Source: Streptomyces griseus subsp. griseus
GTDB taxonomy: Bacteria; Actinomycetota; Actinomycetes; Streptomycetales; Streptomycetaceae
Length of the DNA stretch: 64,000 nucleotides
Assembly: GCF_000720255.1 (NCBI RefSeq)
Contig: NZ_JOJE01000020.1
Span: 211,759 to 275,758, forward strand
Reading direction: 5' to 3'
A program made the translations under genes and the position numbers. The notes beneath the pieces are model-generated. The model was given only the letters and a program-made list of their open reading frames with translations, had not been told where the DNA came from and searched no databases. This document shows positions 25,349-34,173 of the stretch, one piece after another; within the stretch, counting starts at the first letter, position 1, and each line of letters opens with the position of its first letter.

Positions 25349-25666
25349 ATGCGGGTCAGAGTGCGCTTCCGCTTCAACACGGTCTCCGGCGAGGTGGAGC
25401 TCTTCCAGATCGACGACATCGGCGCGGAGGAGGCGGACGGGACGGAAGGGGCCCGCTCGCGCGGGGCGGCGCACGACGCGGAGCACGACCGGATCAGCGC
25501 GGAGATCGGCGCGGTCACCGCCCGCCGGCCCGACGTCGAGGAGGTACGGCCGGTGGTGGCCGGCGTCCCGTTCGATCCCACGCGGTGGTCGCGGATACGT
25601 CCGGTCAGCAACAGGAGCGAGGAGTCCGAACCCGACGTCGAGACGGGAGAGCTGGGCGCGCAGTGA
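25349..25666 (+). CDS. Small accessory protein of the ternary system, 105 aa
   Basis: It begins two bases after the previous stop, at ATG 25349. The first 20 residues, MRVRVRFRFNTVSGEVELFQ, form a basic beta hairpin, and the middle HDAEHDRISAEIGAVTARRP is an amphipathic helix followed by VEEV. The C-terminus (WSRIRPVSNRSEESEPD) looks flexible. No enzyme motif is present. It is sandwiched between coupled genes in the operon, so it is likely translated with them as a subunit. I know the pattern from similar operons but cannot name a function. Confidence 0.65.
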   Translation: MRVRVRFRFNTVSGEVELFQIDDIGAEEADGTEGARSRGAAHDAEHDRISAEIGAVTARRPDVEEVRPVVAGVPFDPTRWSRIRPVSNRSEESEPDVETGELGAQ

Positions 25667-26373
25667 GCAAGAGGGTCCATCTGCTGCTGCGAGCGGCCCG
25701 CGCCTACGCGGAGGCGGGCGCGCACGCCGAAGCGGCCCGCTGCTACGACACGCTCGGCTGGCGCTGGAGCGCGGCGGACGCCTACCACCGCGCGGGCGAT
25801 CTGGAACACGCCGCCGAGACCTACCGCAGGGCCGGCCACCCGGAGCGTGCCGCCCGCTGCTTCCGGCTGCTCGGCCGCCCCGACCGGGCCGCCCGGTGCT
25901 GGCAGGAGACGGGCAGCCCGCTGGAGGCGGGATGGGAACTGCTGGTCGCCGACCTGACCGAGGCGGCCGCCCCGCTGCTGGCCGCCGCCGCCCGCACCCC
26001 GCCCACCGCACCCGCTCCGCTGCTGCGGCTGGCCCTCGCGCGAGCGCTGTACCGCTGGACCGTGGAAGGCGGCGGCCGGGGTCGGGCCGTGGGCACCGGA
26101 ATGCTGTTGGGGCTGCTGGCGGAGGTCGAGCAGGGAATCCTCACCGTGTCCTCGCGCATCGAGCGGCTGCGGCTGCTGGAGTGGGGGGTGGAGACGGCCG
26201 ACCGGATCGGCCGCTTCGACGTGTCCGCCGCGCTGTTCGGCGCCGCGCACCGGCCGCGCCAGGACCAGTCGGCCGCCCGTGCCGAGGTGCTGGCCCAGTG
26301 GCAGGAGTGGGCGGCCCTGCGGTTGGGCGGTACGGCCTGGCTGCCCCTCCCCGACACCACCGTGGCGGGGTGA
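25663..26373 (+). CDS. Helical-repeat (TPR-like) scaffold protein
   Basis: 236 residues, GTG 25663 overlapping the previous stop. The first 100 residues are built of helix pairs spaced about 18 residues apart: AYAEAGAHAEAARCYDTLG, AADAYHRAGDLEHAAETYRRA, ERAARCFRLLGRPDRAARCW. The remainder is one helical domain (LRLALARALYRWTVEG; RLLEWGVETADRIGRFD). This is an alpha-solenoid suited to holding partners together. It carries no catalytic residues, signal peptide or membrane helix. In this operon it probably bridges the ATPases and the beta-propeller-vWA protein. Confidence 0.75.
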   Translation: MSKRVHLLLRAARAYAEAGAHAEAARCYDTLGWRWSAADAYHRAGDLEHAAETYRRAGHPERAARCFRLLGRPDRAARCWQETGSPLEAGWELLVADLTEAAAPLLAAAARTPPTAPAPLLRLALARALYRWTVEGGGRGRAVGTGMLLGLLAEVEQGILTVSSRIERLRLLEWGVETADRIGRFDVSAALFGAAHRPRQDQSAARAEVLAQWQEWAALRLGGTAWLPLPDTTVAG

Positions 26374-26376
26374 GCC

Positions 26377-28002
26377 GTGTCCGACTTCCTGGGCCGTCCC
26401 CGGCGCCGCCCCGGTGACGACGTACGCCCCGCGCGGACCGCCGCGGCGAGTCGTGCGGACCGCTGGCGCAGCGCCGGCCGCTTCGGTTCCGCCCGCCAGA
26501 CGCTGGCGGCCCTGGGTTCGCTGTACGCGGCGGGCGCGGCGGACTGGGTGTGCCACCGCGGACCCGGTGGGGCGCGGGGCGAGGCGCCGGCGTACTGGCT
26601 GCTCACCACCGCGCACGGGCCGGTGGCCGCCGATGTGATCGCGCTGCACGGCGGGGAGCCCGTGCCGGTGGACAGCCCGCGGACGCACGACCTGGGCGAG
26701 GTGCGGTCCTGGCCGGAGGTGACGGCGGTGGAGCTGTTGGCCGCCTTCCCCACCCACGGCCCGCCGACCATGGGCCACCCGCTGCTGTACGTGCTGACGG
26801 CGCCCGCCCTGCTGCGGACCGTGGTGCGCCACGCGCGGTCCGCTCAGGCCGACATCTCCCTCGTACGAGCCTCGGCGCGTCCGCTGTTCCCGCGGGTGCG
26901 GCCCGGCACGGAGGAGGAGCGGCTGCTGGTGCTGCTGAGCGCCCCGGCGGACCCGGCCCTCGACCATTCGGCCCCCGAGGCTCCGGACCGCGCGGTCCCC
27001 GGCGGTCTCGTGCACTCCCTGGTGTCGCTGCCCCGTACGTCCGTGTGCCGTCCGGCCGCCCACTGCGCGCGACTCCTCCTCGACGTACGGCACGATCCGC
27101 CGCTGGACGAGGAGTTGCTGCGGCCCGCGATCGCCGACGGGGAGTTGTGGCTGCTCGGCGACTCGGGTGAGCAGCCGCCGGTGGCGCTGCGACTGCTGGG
27201 GGCTCCGGCGCCACTGCGGGTGGAGGCCCCGCTGGACGCGCCCGCGCCTGCCGTACGGCGGGCGGCCGGCCCCGCGGCCGAGCCGCCCGGGACACGGTTG
27301 CGGGTGGTGCCGGACGCGGAGGCCGGCACGGGGGTCGACGCGGTGCTGCTCACGGATCCCGAACTTCCCCTGCTGCGCCGCTATCTGATGGGCCGTCCGT
27401 TGGCGGAGCAGGCGTTCCTCGCGCTGGGGGACGGCACGCACCTCCTCGTCGACGCGTCGGGGTGGGTGGCGTCCGTGCCCTTCGGCGTGCCGCTGCGCCG
27501 GGTGGGCCCGGGTGCCTGCTTCGTCCAGTCCGGGCACGCGCTCACCCCGCCGCTGCCGCCGGGTGCCCGGATCCGGTCGCTCGGGCTGCGGGCGGGGGTC
27601 GCCGTGGTGTGCCGGGAGGCGGGCCGGTCCGAGTTCCGGCTCGACCCGCTCGTACCGGTGTGGACGCTGTGGGCCCCCGAGGAGCCACCGGCCGTACCGC
27701 CCGCGCTGTCCCGCACGGCCCACGAACTCCTCACGCTGTTCGAGACGCTGATGGAAGATCGGGCGGGACGGACCGGCCCGGGGGACGCCACGGCGCCGCC
27801 CGGCGCGCCCGAGGCGTCCGAGGCGTTGCGGGGAGCCGAAGGGGCGGAGGAGGACCCTACGACCGCGCTCGCCCGGGCCGCCCGGTTGCGGGCCGAGGGA
27901 CATCTCCCGGAGGCCGCGGAGGCGTTCCGGACGGCCGGGGATCCGCTGCAAGCGGGCCGGCTCTTCGAACAGGCGGCACTACGGCTCGGAGAGGCGGAGT
28001 GA
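26377..28002 (+). CDS. bpX-type ternary-system protein with C-terminal TPR-like motif
   Basis: 541 residues, GTG 26377. The bulk is beta-rich and Pro/Arg-rich, with sequences such as YWLLTTAHGPVAADVIALHG, HDLGEVRSWPEVTAVELL and LLVDASGWVASVPFGVPLRR. I do not recognise a classical family; proteins of this sort accompany MoxR-vWA-beta-propeller operons (the bpX set). The last 45 residues form one helix pair (ALARAARLRAEGHLPEAAEAF, AGRLFEQAALRLGEAE), similar in style to the solenoid protein just upstream, so the two may stack end to end. The stop overlaps the next gene by GTGA. Soluble, no catalytic motif seen. Confidence 0.6.
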   Translation: MSDFLGRPRRRPGDDVRPARTAAASRADRWRSAGRFGSARQTLAALGSLYAAGAADWVCHRGPGGARGEAPAYWLLTTAHGPVAADVIALHGGEPVPVDSPRTHDLGEVRSWPEVTAVELLAAFPTHGPPTMGHPLLYVLTAPALLRTVVRHARSAQADISLVRASARPLFPRVRPGTEEERLLVLLSAPADPALDHSAPEAPDRAVPGGLVHSLVSLPRTSVCRPAAHCARLLLDVRHDPPLDEELLRPAIADGELWLLGDSGEQPPVALRLLGAPAPLRVEAPLDAPAPAVRRAAGPAAEPPGTRLRVVPDAEAGTGVDAVLLTDPELPLLRRYLMGRPLAEQAFLALGDGTHLLVDASGWVASVPFGVPLRRVGPGACFVQSGHALTPPLPPGARIRSLGLRAGVAVVCREAGRSEFRLDPLVPVWTLWAPEEPPAVPPALSRTAHELLTLFETLMEDRAGRTGPGDATAPPGAPEASEALRGAEGAEEDPTTALARAARLRAEGHLPEAAEAFRTAGDPLQAGRLFEQAALRLGEAE

Positions 28003-31000
28003 CCTCGCCCGCGCCCAGCGACGGCCGGGCGCCGCAACGCCGCTGGTTCCGGGCCGACAGCGCCCACTACGGCTCCCTCTCCCCCGACGGCACCCTCTTC
28101 CTGCGCACCGAGGGCACCACCGTGGAAGCGGTCGACGACAGCGGCCGCAGACTGTGGTCGGCCTCGCTGGACGCCTCAGGGGAGGGCGGCGGGCAGGACA
28201 CCGGGACGGCGTCCGGCGTGTGGGCGCCCGACGCGAGTGAGGTTCTGGTGTTCCTCGGCGGGTGGGGGCATCTCCTGGACGCCGACACCGGCGCCGAACG
28301 ATCCCGGCTCCCGGCGGTGCGCGGTACGGCGGGGCAGGCCGCCGCCGTCTCGCCGGACGGCCTGCGCACGGCCCTGCTCTCCGACCCCCGCACCGTGACC
28401 GTCCATCACCGCCGGACGCGGGCCACCGTCCACCTGCCCGTCGGGGACGAGGTCTGCGACCTGGTGTGGGACCCGGGCGGCCGGCTGCTGTGCGTGGCCA
28501 CCCCGACCGCGCTCCAGCTGTGGAACCCGACCAGCCGGGACCCGTCCGCCACCCCGTGCTCCGGGCGCACCGCCCTGCACGCGGTCGCCTGGTCCCCGGA
28601 CCGCAGGACCCTGGCCTTCGCGGACGCCGAGGGCGTTCACCTGGTCGACGCCCACGGCACCGCCCCCGCCATCTCCGCCAACGCCCCGTCCGTGTACGGC
28701 CTCGGCTTCAGCCGCACCGGCCGCCACCTGGCGGTCGCCGGCTCCGGCGGTGTGCTGGTCCTCGACCGGGAACTCTCCCCCGTCGCCCACATCCCGGGCT
28801 CCCCGCGCCTCCCGGCCGACTTCAGCGCCTGCGCCGCGGGGCGGCTGCTGGTGCGCACCGAGCAGGACGGTACGGCGGGCCACGCGCTGTGGGAGCTGCC
28901 CGACACCGTGGAGCCGGCGTCCGGCCGCCGCACCGACGCGGCGCTGCAGCGCTGGGTGGCCGCCATGTGCGGCTCGGTGGGGCGAAGGGTCCCGGAGCCG
29001 GGCGAGTCACCCGCGCTGCGCACCGGACCACCGCGCCCACTCGGCACCGGCCGGGACCTGCCGATGCCGGCGTTCGCCTGGGTCACCGACGGTGCCTCGG
29101 CCGGCGAGCTGCGACCTGGCCTGGTGGCACTGCGCCGACCGGCACCCGGGGAGCCGTCACGGACGACCCAGCCGAACGGGAGCACCCCCACAAGGCCGCC
29201 CCGGACCGACGAGCCGGTCTGGACCGCCGAGTTGCCCATCGCGCGTGCGGGTGGAGCGGTCGACATCGAGGCTTCGGCCGAGGCCCTGGATCCGGAACGG
29301 GCCGACTCCCCGGGGGCGGCCCTCGCCGTGGCGACGCACCGTGGGACGGCGGAGCTCACCGTGCTGGACGCGGCCACGGGTACCGTACGGGCGCGGTTGC
29401 CCGGGGGGCAGGCACCGGTGTGGTGTCCCACCGGCGGTGGCCGGCTCGTCGTGCCCGAGCCGGGACGGCAACCCGCCCACCTCTACCTGTACGAGCTGGG
29501 GGAACCGCCCTCCGCGACCACCGCGGTGAGCCGGTTCGTGCGCGGCCGGGTGGGCCGGCCCGCCTGGTCGCCCGACGGTCGGCTGCTGGCGGCGGGCACG
29601 TCGGGCGAGGTACTGCTGTGGCGGATGCCGGAGTTCGCCCTGTCCAGTCCCCGCCTGAGACTGCCGCCCAGGGCCTTCGGCACCAGGGTCGCCTGGTCCC
29701 CCGACGGCCGCAGACTCGCCGCCACCTGTGATGCCGGCAGCGGGCCGATCGTCGTCTGGGACACCTCCGACTGGCAGATCCAGCGCGAGCTGGGGGCGCC
29801 GGGCGGCATCGGCTGGGCGCCCGCGCTCGCCTGGTCGCCGGACGGTTCCCTGCTGGCGGCGCCCGGGCCGGGCAGGTCGACGTCCACCGTGCAGATCTGG
29901 GACGTGGCGGAGGCCTCGGTGGTGCTCACCCTCGAACCGCCCCGGGTCCGGGGCCAGTTGTGGTCGGTGCGCTGGTCCCCGGACGGCCGTCGGATCGCCA
30001 CGACGTACGGCGGTGGCACCACGCTCGTCTGGGAGCTGCTCACCGCAGGCCGAGCGCCGTCCGCGCCGCTCCCGCTCCCCGCCCACCGGCTCGCCGAACT
30101 GGGCACCGCCGCCGTGGCCGCCGACGCCGCTGTCCCCCTGTCCACCCTCACCGAGCTGCTGACCCTGCTCGCCCCCGGCCCGGCGGACCCCTCCGGCCCG
30201 GCCGCGGGCGGTACGCCCGCCGGCCTCACGGAGCTGCTGTACGGCGCCCGGGCGGCGCGGGCGCTGCGCGCGCTGGACTGGCCACCGGCCGCGCACCCCG
30301 CGCTGGCCGCCGTCACCGCCACCCAGTTGCCGTCCGACTCCCGGTACGCGGCGCCCTCCGCCGTCCCCGCGGCGGAACTGCGCTCCGCGCTGGAACGCGG
30401 TCTCGGCGGCGCGGCCCAGGACGCACCGGAGCACGGTCACGCCGCCGGAGCCCTGGCCGCCGCGCTGGAGCGGACCCGCACCCGGTTGCTGCCCGCCCTC
30501 CGGCTGCTCGGCCCGGACGCCGTACGCCAGGACCCGGGGCTGGTGCACCGAGTGGCCCAGGGCCTGGGAAGGCAGGGCCCGGGACCGGACGGACGCCATC
30601 CGGTACCGGGGCTGCGGCTGCCTGCGTCCCCCGTGGGCGACGAGATCACCGGGCCCACCGCGGCCGGAGCCCCGGCCGGCCTGGTGCGACACGGTCCGCC
30701 GGACCGCATGGTGCCCAGCCAACTGGCCCTGCCCGACGATGTGCTGGGCCCCCTCTACACGCAGGAAGCGCTGCTCTACCGCACCCGGCGGGGCGCGGCA
30801 CCGCCCGCCACCCGCAACGCCGTCCTCGTCCTGGACACGGGACCGGCGGCCCACGGTCAGGTCGGTACGTGCCTCCGGGTGTGCGCCCACGCCCTGGCCG
30901 AGGCGCTGCTGCGGGCGGGGCGCCGGGTGGAGCTGCTCCAGCTGAACGGCCTGAGCGGTCCGCTGCCGCTGGCGGGCCCTGCCGAACTGCGCGCGTTGTG

Positions 31001-31280
31001 GCAGCTCTCCCCGCCCGCGCCCCCGGACCCCGTCCGGGCGGCGGAACGCGCGGCCGCCGCGCTGCGCCGGCTGGAGGGCGGCACGCTCGGCACACCCCGC
31101 GCCGTGCTGCTCACCCACCCGCACCAGCGTCGGCTCGGCCTGCCCGGCCTGCTCACCGTCCGGGTCCACTACCCGGGCGTGCCCACGACAACGGACGAAC
31201 GGGACTGCTGGACGCTGGCGCCCGATCCGGAACCGGAACGGCTGACCGCCGTACTGGCCTCACTGCTCGCGGAGTTGTGA
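27999..31280 (+). CDS. Beta-propeller (WD40-like) protein with C-terminal vWA-like domain
   Basis: 1093 residues, GTG 27999. Propeller blades recur through roughly residues 20-680, each with a W-SPDGR-LA pattern (AYGSLSPDGTLFL, VAWSPDRRTLAF, AWSPDGRLLAAGTSG, VAWSPDGRRLAATCD, LAWSPDGSLLAAPG, VRWSPDGRRIATTYG). A helical Ala/Leu region follows. The C-terminal 154 residues (about 940-1093) look like a vWA fold: AVLVLDTGPAAHGQVGT, where the DxSxS metal motif is degenerate, then RAVLLTHPHQRRLG. It is the presumed partner of the MoxR ATPase and the last gene of the plus arm. Propeller plus vWA suggests a recognition platform for targets. The longer open frame before 27999 belongs to no homology. Confidence 0.8.
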   Translation: MTSPAPSDGRAPQRRWFRADSAHYGSLSPDGTLFLRTEGTTVEAVDDSGRRLWSASLDASGEGGGQDTGTASGVWAPDASEVLVFLGGWGHLLDADTGAERSRLPAVRGTAGQAAAVSPDGLRTALLSDPRTVTVHHRRTRATVHLPVGDEVCDLVWDPGGRLLCVATPTALQLWNPTSRDPSATPCSGRTALHAVAWSPDRRTLAFADAEGVHLVDAHGTAPAISANAPSVYGLGFSRTGRHLAVAGSGGVLVLDRELSPVAHIPGSPRLPADFSACAAGRLLVRTEQDGTAGHALWELPDTVEPASGRRTDAALQRWVAAMCGSVGRRVPEPGESPALRTGPPRPLGTGRDLPMPAFAWVTDGASAGELRPGLVALRRPAPGEPSRTTQPNGSTPTRPPRTDEPVWTAELPIARAGGAVDIEASAEALDPERADSPGAALAVATHRGTAELTVLDAATGTVRARLPGGQAPVWCPTGGGRLVVPEPGRQPAHLYLYELGEPPSATTAVSRFVRGRVGRPAWSPDGRLLAAGTSGEVLLWRMPEFALSSPRLRLPPRAFGTRVAWSPDGRRLAATCDAGSGPIVVWDTSDWQIQRELGAPGGIGWAPALAWSPDGSLLAAPGPGRSTSTVQIWDVAEASVVLTLEPPRVRGQLWSVRWSPDGRRIATTYGGGTTLVWELLTAGRAPSAPLPLPAHRLAELGTAAVAADAAVPLSTLTELLTLLAPGPADPSGPAAGGTPAGLTELLYGARAARALRALDWPPAAHPALAAVTATQLPSDSRYAAPSAVPAAELRSALERGLGGAAQDAPEHGHAAGALAAALERTRTRLLPALRLLGPDAVRQDPGLVHRVAQGLGRQGPGPDGRHPVPGLRLPASPVGDEITGPTAAGAPAGLVRHGPPDRMVPSQLALPDDVLGPLYTQEALLYRTRRGAAPPATRNAVLVLDTGPAAHGQVGTCLRVCAHALAEALLRAGRRVELLQLNGLSGPLPLAGPAELRALWQLSPPAPPDPVRAAERAAAALRRLEGGTLGTPRAVLLTHPHQRRLGLPGLLTVRVHYPGVPTTTDERDCWTLAPDPEPERLTAVLASLLAEL

Positions 31281-31326
31281 CGGCCGGCCGTCCACATGCG
31301 GTCCGGTCAGCAGGTCGCAGCCGGTC

Positions 31327-31593
31327 TCAGCCACACATCATCTGCTCGATCTCGTCCGGCCCGAGACCCTCCAGCAGCCGTTCCAGCAGCTCCGGACGGA
31401 AGGCGTCGCCGAGGATCTCCACCCCCTCCGCGGACCAGGTCAGCCGCAGCCGCACCAGCCGCCCCTCGGGGTGCCGGGCGTACTCGTCCGCGTCGATCAG
31501 GTCGGGCAACGAGTCCACCAGCCGATAGGCCGCCCCCACGGCCTGCTCCCCCGTCTCCTGCTCAGCGTTGTCGACGTCGTCCGAAGCCGTCAT
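31327..31593 (-). CDS. Small acidic protein coupled to radical SAM enzyme, 88 aa
   Basis: 88 residues, strongly acidic, starting MTASDDVDNAEQETGEQAVG and ending GLGPDEIEQMMCG with a cysteine two from the end. The middle (RLVRLRLTWSAEGVEILGD) is beta-rich. ATG 31593 overlaps the radical SAM stop (ATGA), so it is co-translated with that gene. It is unlike precursor peptides with Cys- or Ser-rich cores but could be a substrate or partner of the radical SAM enzyme; function unknown. It ends 46 bases from the convergent vWA gene. Confidence 0.65.
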   Translation of the reverse strand: MTASDDVDNAEQETGEQAVGAAYRLVDSLPDLIDADEYARHPEGRLVRLRLTWSAEGVEILGDAFRPELLERLLEGLGPDEIEQMMCG

Positions 31594-32621
31594 CGCCAGA
31601 CCCCCTTGATGTGTGTCCCGCACTGCTCGCACCGCCCCGTCCCGTCCAGCCGCAGGGCGGACAGGGCCCAGATGTCCCGGTCGACCACGGCCTGCTCGCA
31701 GCCCGGGCAGTAGGTGGTACGCCCCTCGGCCCCCAGGGCCCGCTCCACGTACACGTACCGCAGCCCCGCAGCCCTGCCGATGGCCCGGGCCCGGTCGAGG
31801 CGGTCGGGGCCGGTCGGTGCATACGTGTCCATGCGGTACGTCGGGGTGAACCGCATCAGGTGCCAGGGGATGTCCGGGTCGACGGAGGCCAGGAACCCCG
31901 CGATGGCCTCCAGCTGGGCGTCCTCGGCACTGGTCCCCGGGATGAGCGGTGTGGTCGCCTCCACCCAGACGCCTTGGTCGTGCATCCGCCGCAGCGTCTC
32001 CAGTACGGGCCGCAGCGGCGCCCCGGTGAGTCTGCGGTGCGGCTCCTCCTCGGCGGCCTTGATGTCGATGTTGACGGCGGACAGCGCGGGCGCCAGGCGG
32101 TCGGTGGCCTCCGGGGTGAGGAAGCCGTTGCTCTTCCACACCAGAGGCACTCCCGCCGGTCTCGCCTCGGCGGCGAGCGCCAGGGTCAGCTCCGGGGCCA
32201 GGGAGGGCTCCGAGTACGACAGTCCCACGGACGCGGACGCCCCGGCCGCCTCCCGCACCACCGCGGGCACGTCCACCGCCTCCGACGCCGGCCCGCGGCC
32301 GGTGCCGGGCTCGCGGCCGTACTGGGACAGCCGGTGGTTGACGCAGTAGTCGCAGCGGAAAGAGCAGCCGGGCGGCGCCAGCGTCAGCACCGTGCTGCCG
32401 GGCCTGAAGTGGTAGAAGGGCTTGCGTTCGACCGCGTCCCGGTGCCGCACCGTCGTCGCGAGGGTGAGGGTCTGCACGGAGCCGCCCCGCCGTCGCCGTA
32501 CCTTGCAGGCCCCGGTCTCGCCGTCCCGCAGCCGGCACCGGAACGGGCACAACACACACCTGACACCGTCGTCCGTGGTCCGGGTGAAGGCGCTGTCGGC
32601 GCTCTGCCAGGTCCCCGCCAC
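31590..32621 (-). CDS. Radical SAM enzyme (AmmeMemoRadiSam type)
   Basis: 343 residues. The N-terminal zinc-like motif CVLCPFRCRLRDGETGAC is followed by the [4Fe-4S] ligand motif CSFRCDYC (CxxxCxxC) near residue 87, then the TIM-barrel segments VGLSYSEPSLAPELTL and PLVWKSNGFLTPEA. This is the radical SAM partner of the AmmeMemo/MEMO1 group, related to pyruvate-formate-lyase activases, with unknown substrate. The C-terminus has more cysteines (CPGCEQAV, CEQCGTH), perhaps a zinc ribbon. It is divergent from the MOSC gene (80 bases) and coupled to the 88-aa protein. Confidence 0.88.
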   Translation of the reverse strand: MAGTWQSADSAFTRTTDDGVRCVLCPFRCRLRDGETGACKVRRRRGGSVQTLTLATTVRHRDAVERKPFYHFRPGSTVLTLAPPGCSFRCDYCVNHRLSQYGREPGTGRGPASEAVDVPAVVREAAGASASVGLSYSEPSLAPELTLALAAEARPAGVPLVWKSNGFLTPEATDRLAPALSAVNIDIKAAEEEPHRRLTGAPLRPVLETLRRMHDQGVWVEATTPLIPGTSAEDAQLEAIAGFLASVDPDIPWHLMRFTPTYRMDTYAPTGPDRLDRARAIGRAAGLRYVYVERALGAEGRTTYCPGCEQAVVDRDIWALSALRLDGTGRCEQCGTHIKGVWR

Positions 32622-32701
32622 CGCGCCACCCCCGTCGTTCCGGCCAGGGTAGTGGCGGGAGTGTACGGCTGTCAGGACAATCTCCGGGGTACGCTCGCGG
32701 C

Positions 32702-33244
32702 ATGGGTGGGATAATCAGCGCGGTCAGCAGCAACGGTACGTACTCGTTCACCAAGCCCAACCGCGAGAGCATCACGCTGCTCGCCGGCCTCGGGGTGGAG
32801 GGGGACGCGCACGCGGGGGTGACGGTCAAGCACCGGTCCCGGGTGCGGCGGGACCCCTCACAGCCGAACCTGCGGCAGGTGCACCTCATCCACGAGGAGC
32901 TGTTCGCCGAGGTGGGCGCGGCCGGGTTCGAGGTGACGGCCGGGCAGCTCGGGGAGAACGTCACCACGCGCGGCATCGACCTGCTGGGGCTGCCCGCGGG
33001 GACCCTGCTGCACCTCGGGGACGAGGCGGTCGTCGAGGTGACCGGGCTGCGGAACCCGTGCCTCCAGATCGACGACTTCCGCAAGGGGCTGCTCAAGCAG
33101 GTCGTCGGGCGGGACGAGGACGGGACGGCCCGGTTCAAGGCCGGGATCATGAGCGTCGTCGTCCACGGCGGCGTGGTGCGGCCCGGGGACCCGGTGAAGG
33201 CCGAGCTGCCGGAGGGGCCGCACCGGCCCCTGGAGATCGTCTGA
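32702..33244 (+). CDS. MOSC domain-containing protein
   Basis: 180 residues. MOSC domains bind molybdenum cofactor or transfer sulfur through a conserved cysteine. Here the sequence VTGLRNPCLQIDDF carries that cysteine, after LGENVTTRGIDLLGLPAGTLL, a typical MOSC core. The opening, VSSNGTYSFTKPNRESITLLAGLGVEGDAH, matches stand-alone YiiM-like proteins, which reduce N-hydroxylated compounds with Moco. The ATG at 32702 lies close behind TAC/GGT-type promoter sequence, with no obvious ribosome site. Confidence 0.88.
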   Translation: MGGIISAVSSNGTYSFTKPNRESITLLAGLGVEGDAHAGVTVKHRSRVRRDPSQPNLRQVHLIHEELFAEVGAAGFEVTAGQLGENVTTRGIDLLGLPAGTLLHLGDEAVVEVTGLRNPCLQIDDFRKGLLKQVVGRDEDGTARFKAGIMSVVVHGGVVRPGDPVKAELPEGPHRPLEIV

Positions 33245-33278
33245 GCCCACCGGGCCCGAGGCCGTCACGCTGCCGTTT

Positions 33279-33941
33279 CTACGCGCGCCACTCCGGCTTG
33301 CGCTCCGGGGACGCCTCCGCCAGGGCCTTCGTCACCTCGGCCACATTGCCGCGCAGGCCGTAGACCGGGGTGTCGGGCTGCTGGCGCCAGGAGTCGTCGA
33401 GGCCGCCCGCGTCGACCGTGTCGAAGCCCAGCTCGTCGATCAGGGACCGTACGACCGCCTTCGCCGCCTCGTCGTCGCCGGCCACCGGCAGCGCGATGCG
33501 GTCGGGGGCGCCGGCCGGGCGCGGGCGCTCCAGGATGTCCTGGGCGTAGGTGCCGTTGAACGCCTTGATCACGGGGCGGCCGACGGCGCGTTCCGTCCAG
33601 CGGCTCTCGGTGAGGCCCTCGACCTCGATCGCGAGGATCTTCCCGTCCCGCTGCTTCGGGTAGTAGTTGCCGGTGTCGATGACGGCGACGCCCTCGGCCG
33701 CCCCGTCCAGCAGGCCGGTGGGCAGGTTCTCGAGCGCCTTCTCGGGGACGGCGATCACGACGACCTCCGCACCGCGCGCCGCCTCCTCGATCCGGACGGG
33801 GGTCGCGCCCGTCTCCTCGGCCAGTTCCTTGAGCGTGTGCGGGCCGCGGGAATTGGCCACGGAGACGTCGTGCCCGAGGGCGGTGAGCCGCCGGGTGAGG
33901 TTCCCTCCGATGTTGCCCGCACCGATGATGCCGATCTTCAT
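33279..33941 (-). CDS. NADPH-dependent F420 reductase-like (NAD(P)-binding) protein
   Basis: 220 residues. It begins MKIGIIGAGNIGGNLTRRL, a classic Rossmann dinucleotide loop, then VSVANSRGPHTLKELAEETG with the NADP-type SR contact. The family reduces coenzyme F420 with NADPH or acts as a related short oxidoreductase. The last part, VKAFNGTYAQDILERPRPAG and LPVAGDDEAAKAVVRSLIDELG, is the usual dimer-interface region. It is convergent with the MOSC gene and divergent from leuA. Enzyme activity depends on an F420 site that cannot be checked by eye. Confidence 0.85.
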   Translation of the reverse strand: MKIGIIGAGNIGGNLTRRLTALGHDVSVANSRGPHTLKELAEETGATPVRIEEAARGAEVVVIAVPEKALENLPTGLLDGAAEGVAVIDTGNYYPKQRDGKILAIEVEGLTESRWTERAVGRPVIKAFNGTYAQDILERPRPAGAPDRIALPVAGDDEAAKAVVRSLIDELGFDTVDAGGLDDSWRQQPDTPVYGLRGNVAEVTKALAEASPERKPEWRA

Positions 33942-34173
33942 GTCCTGCCTCGCCTTTCCGGGGTCGGTGGTGCCGAGTACGGCTGCCAGGGCCGAGTAAC
34001 CGTCATCCGGGGCCGGCTATGCCAAATCGGGGGCAATCTTCTGCGGGGCGCTCGTCCCACGGTCCTGGTCCGGCTCGGCAGTGCGTTCGACCAGCGGGCC
34101 GGGGCGACCCGGGCCCAGCGGCATCGGCGCACCAACTTCTCCGCGAACCAACAACCTTGACAGACATTCTCAC

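Noticed and set aside
27462..27998. In-frame N-terminal extension of the propeller-vWA protein
   Set aside because: The extension lies over the previous gene, is Arg/Gly-rich without homology, and GTG 27999 gives a standard coupled start.
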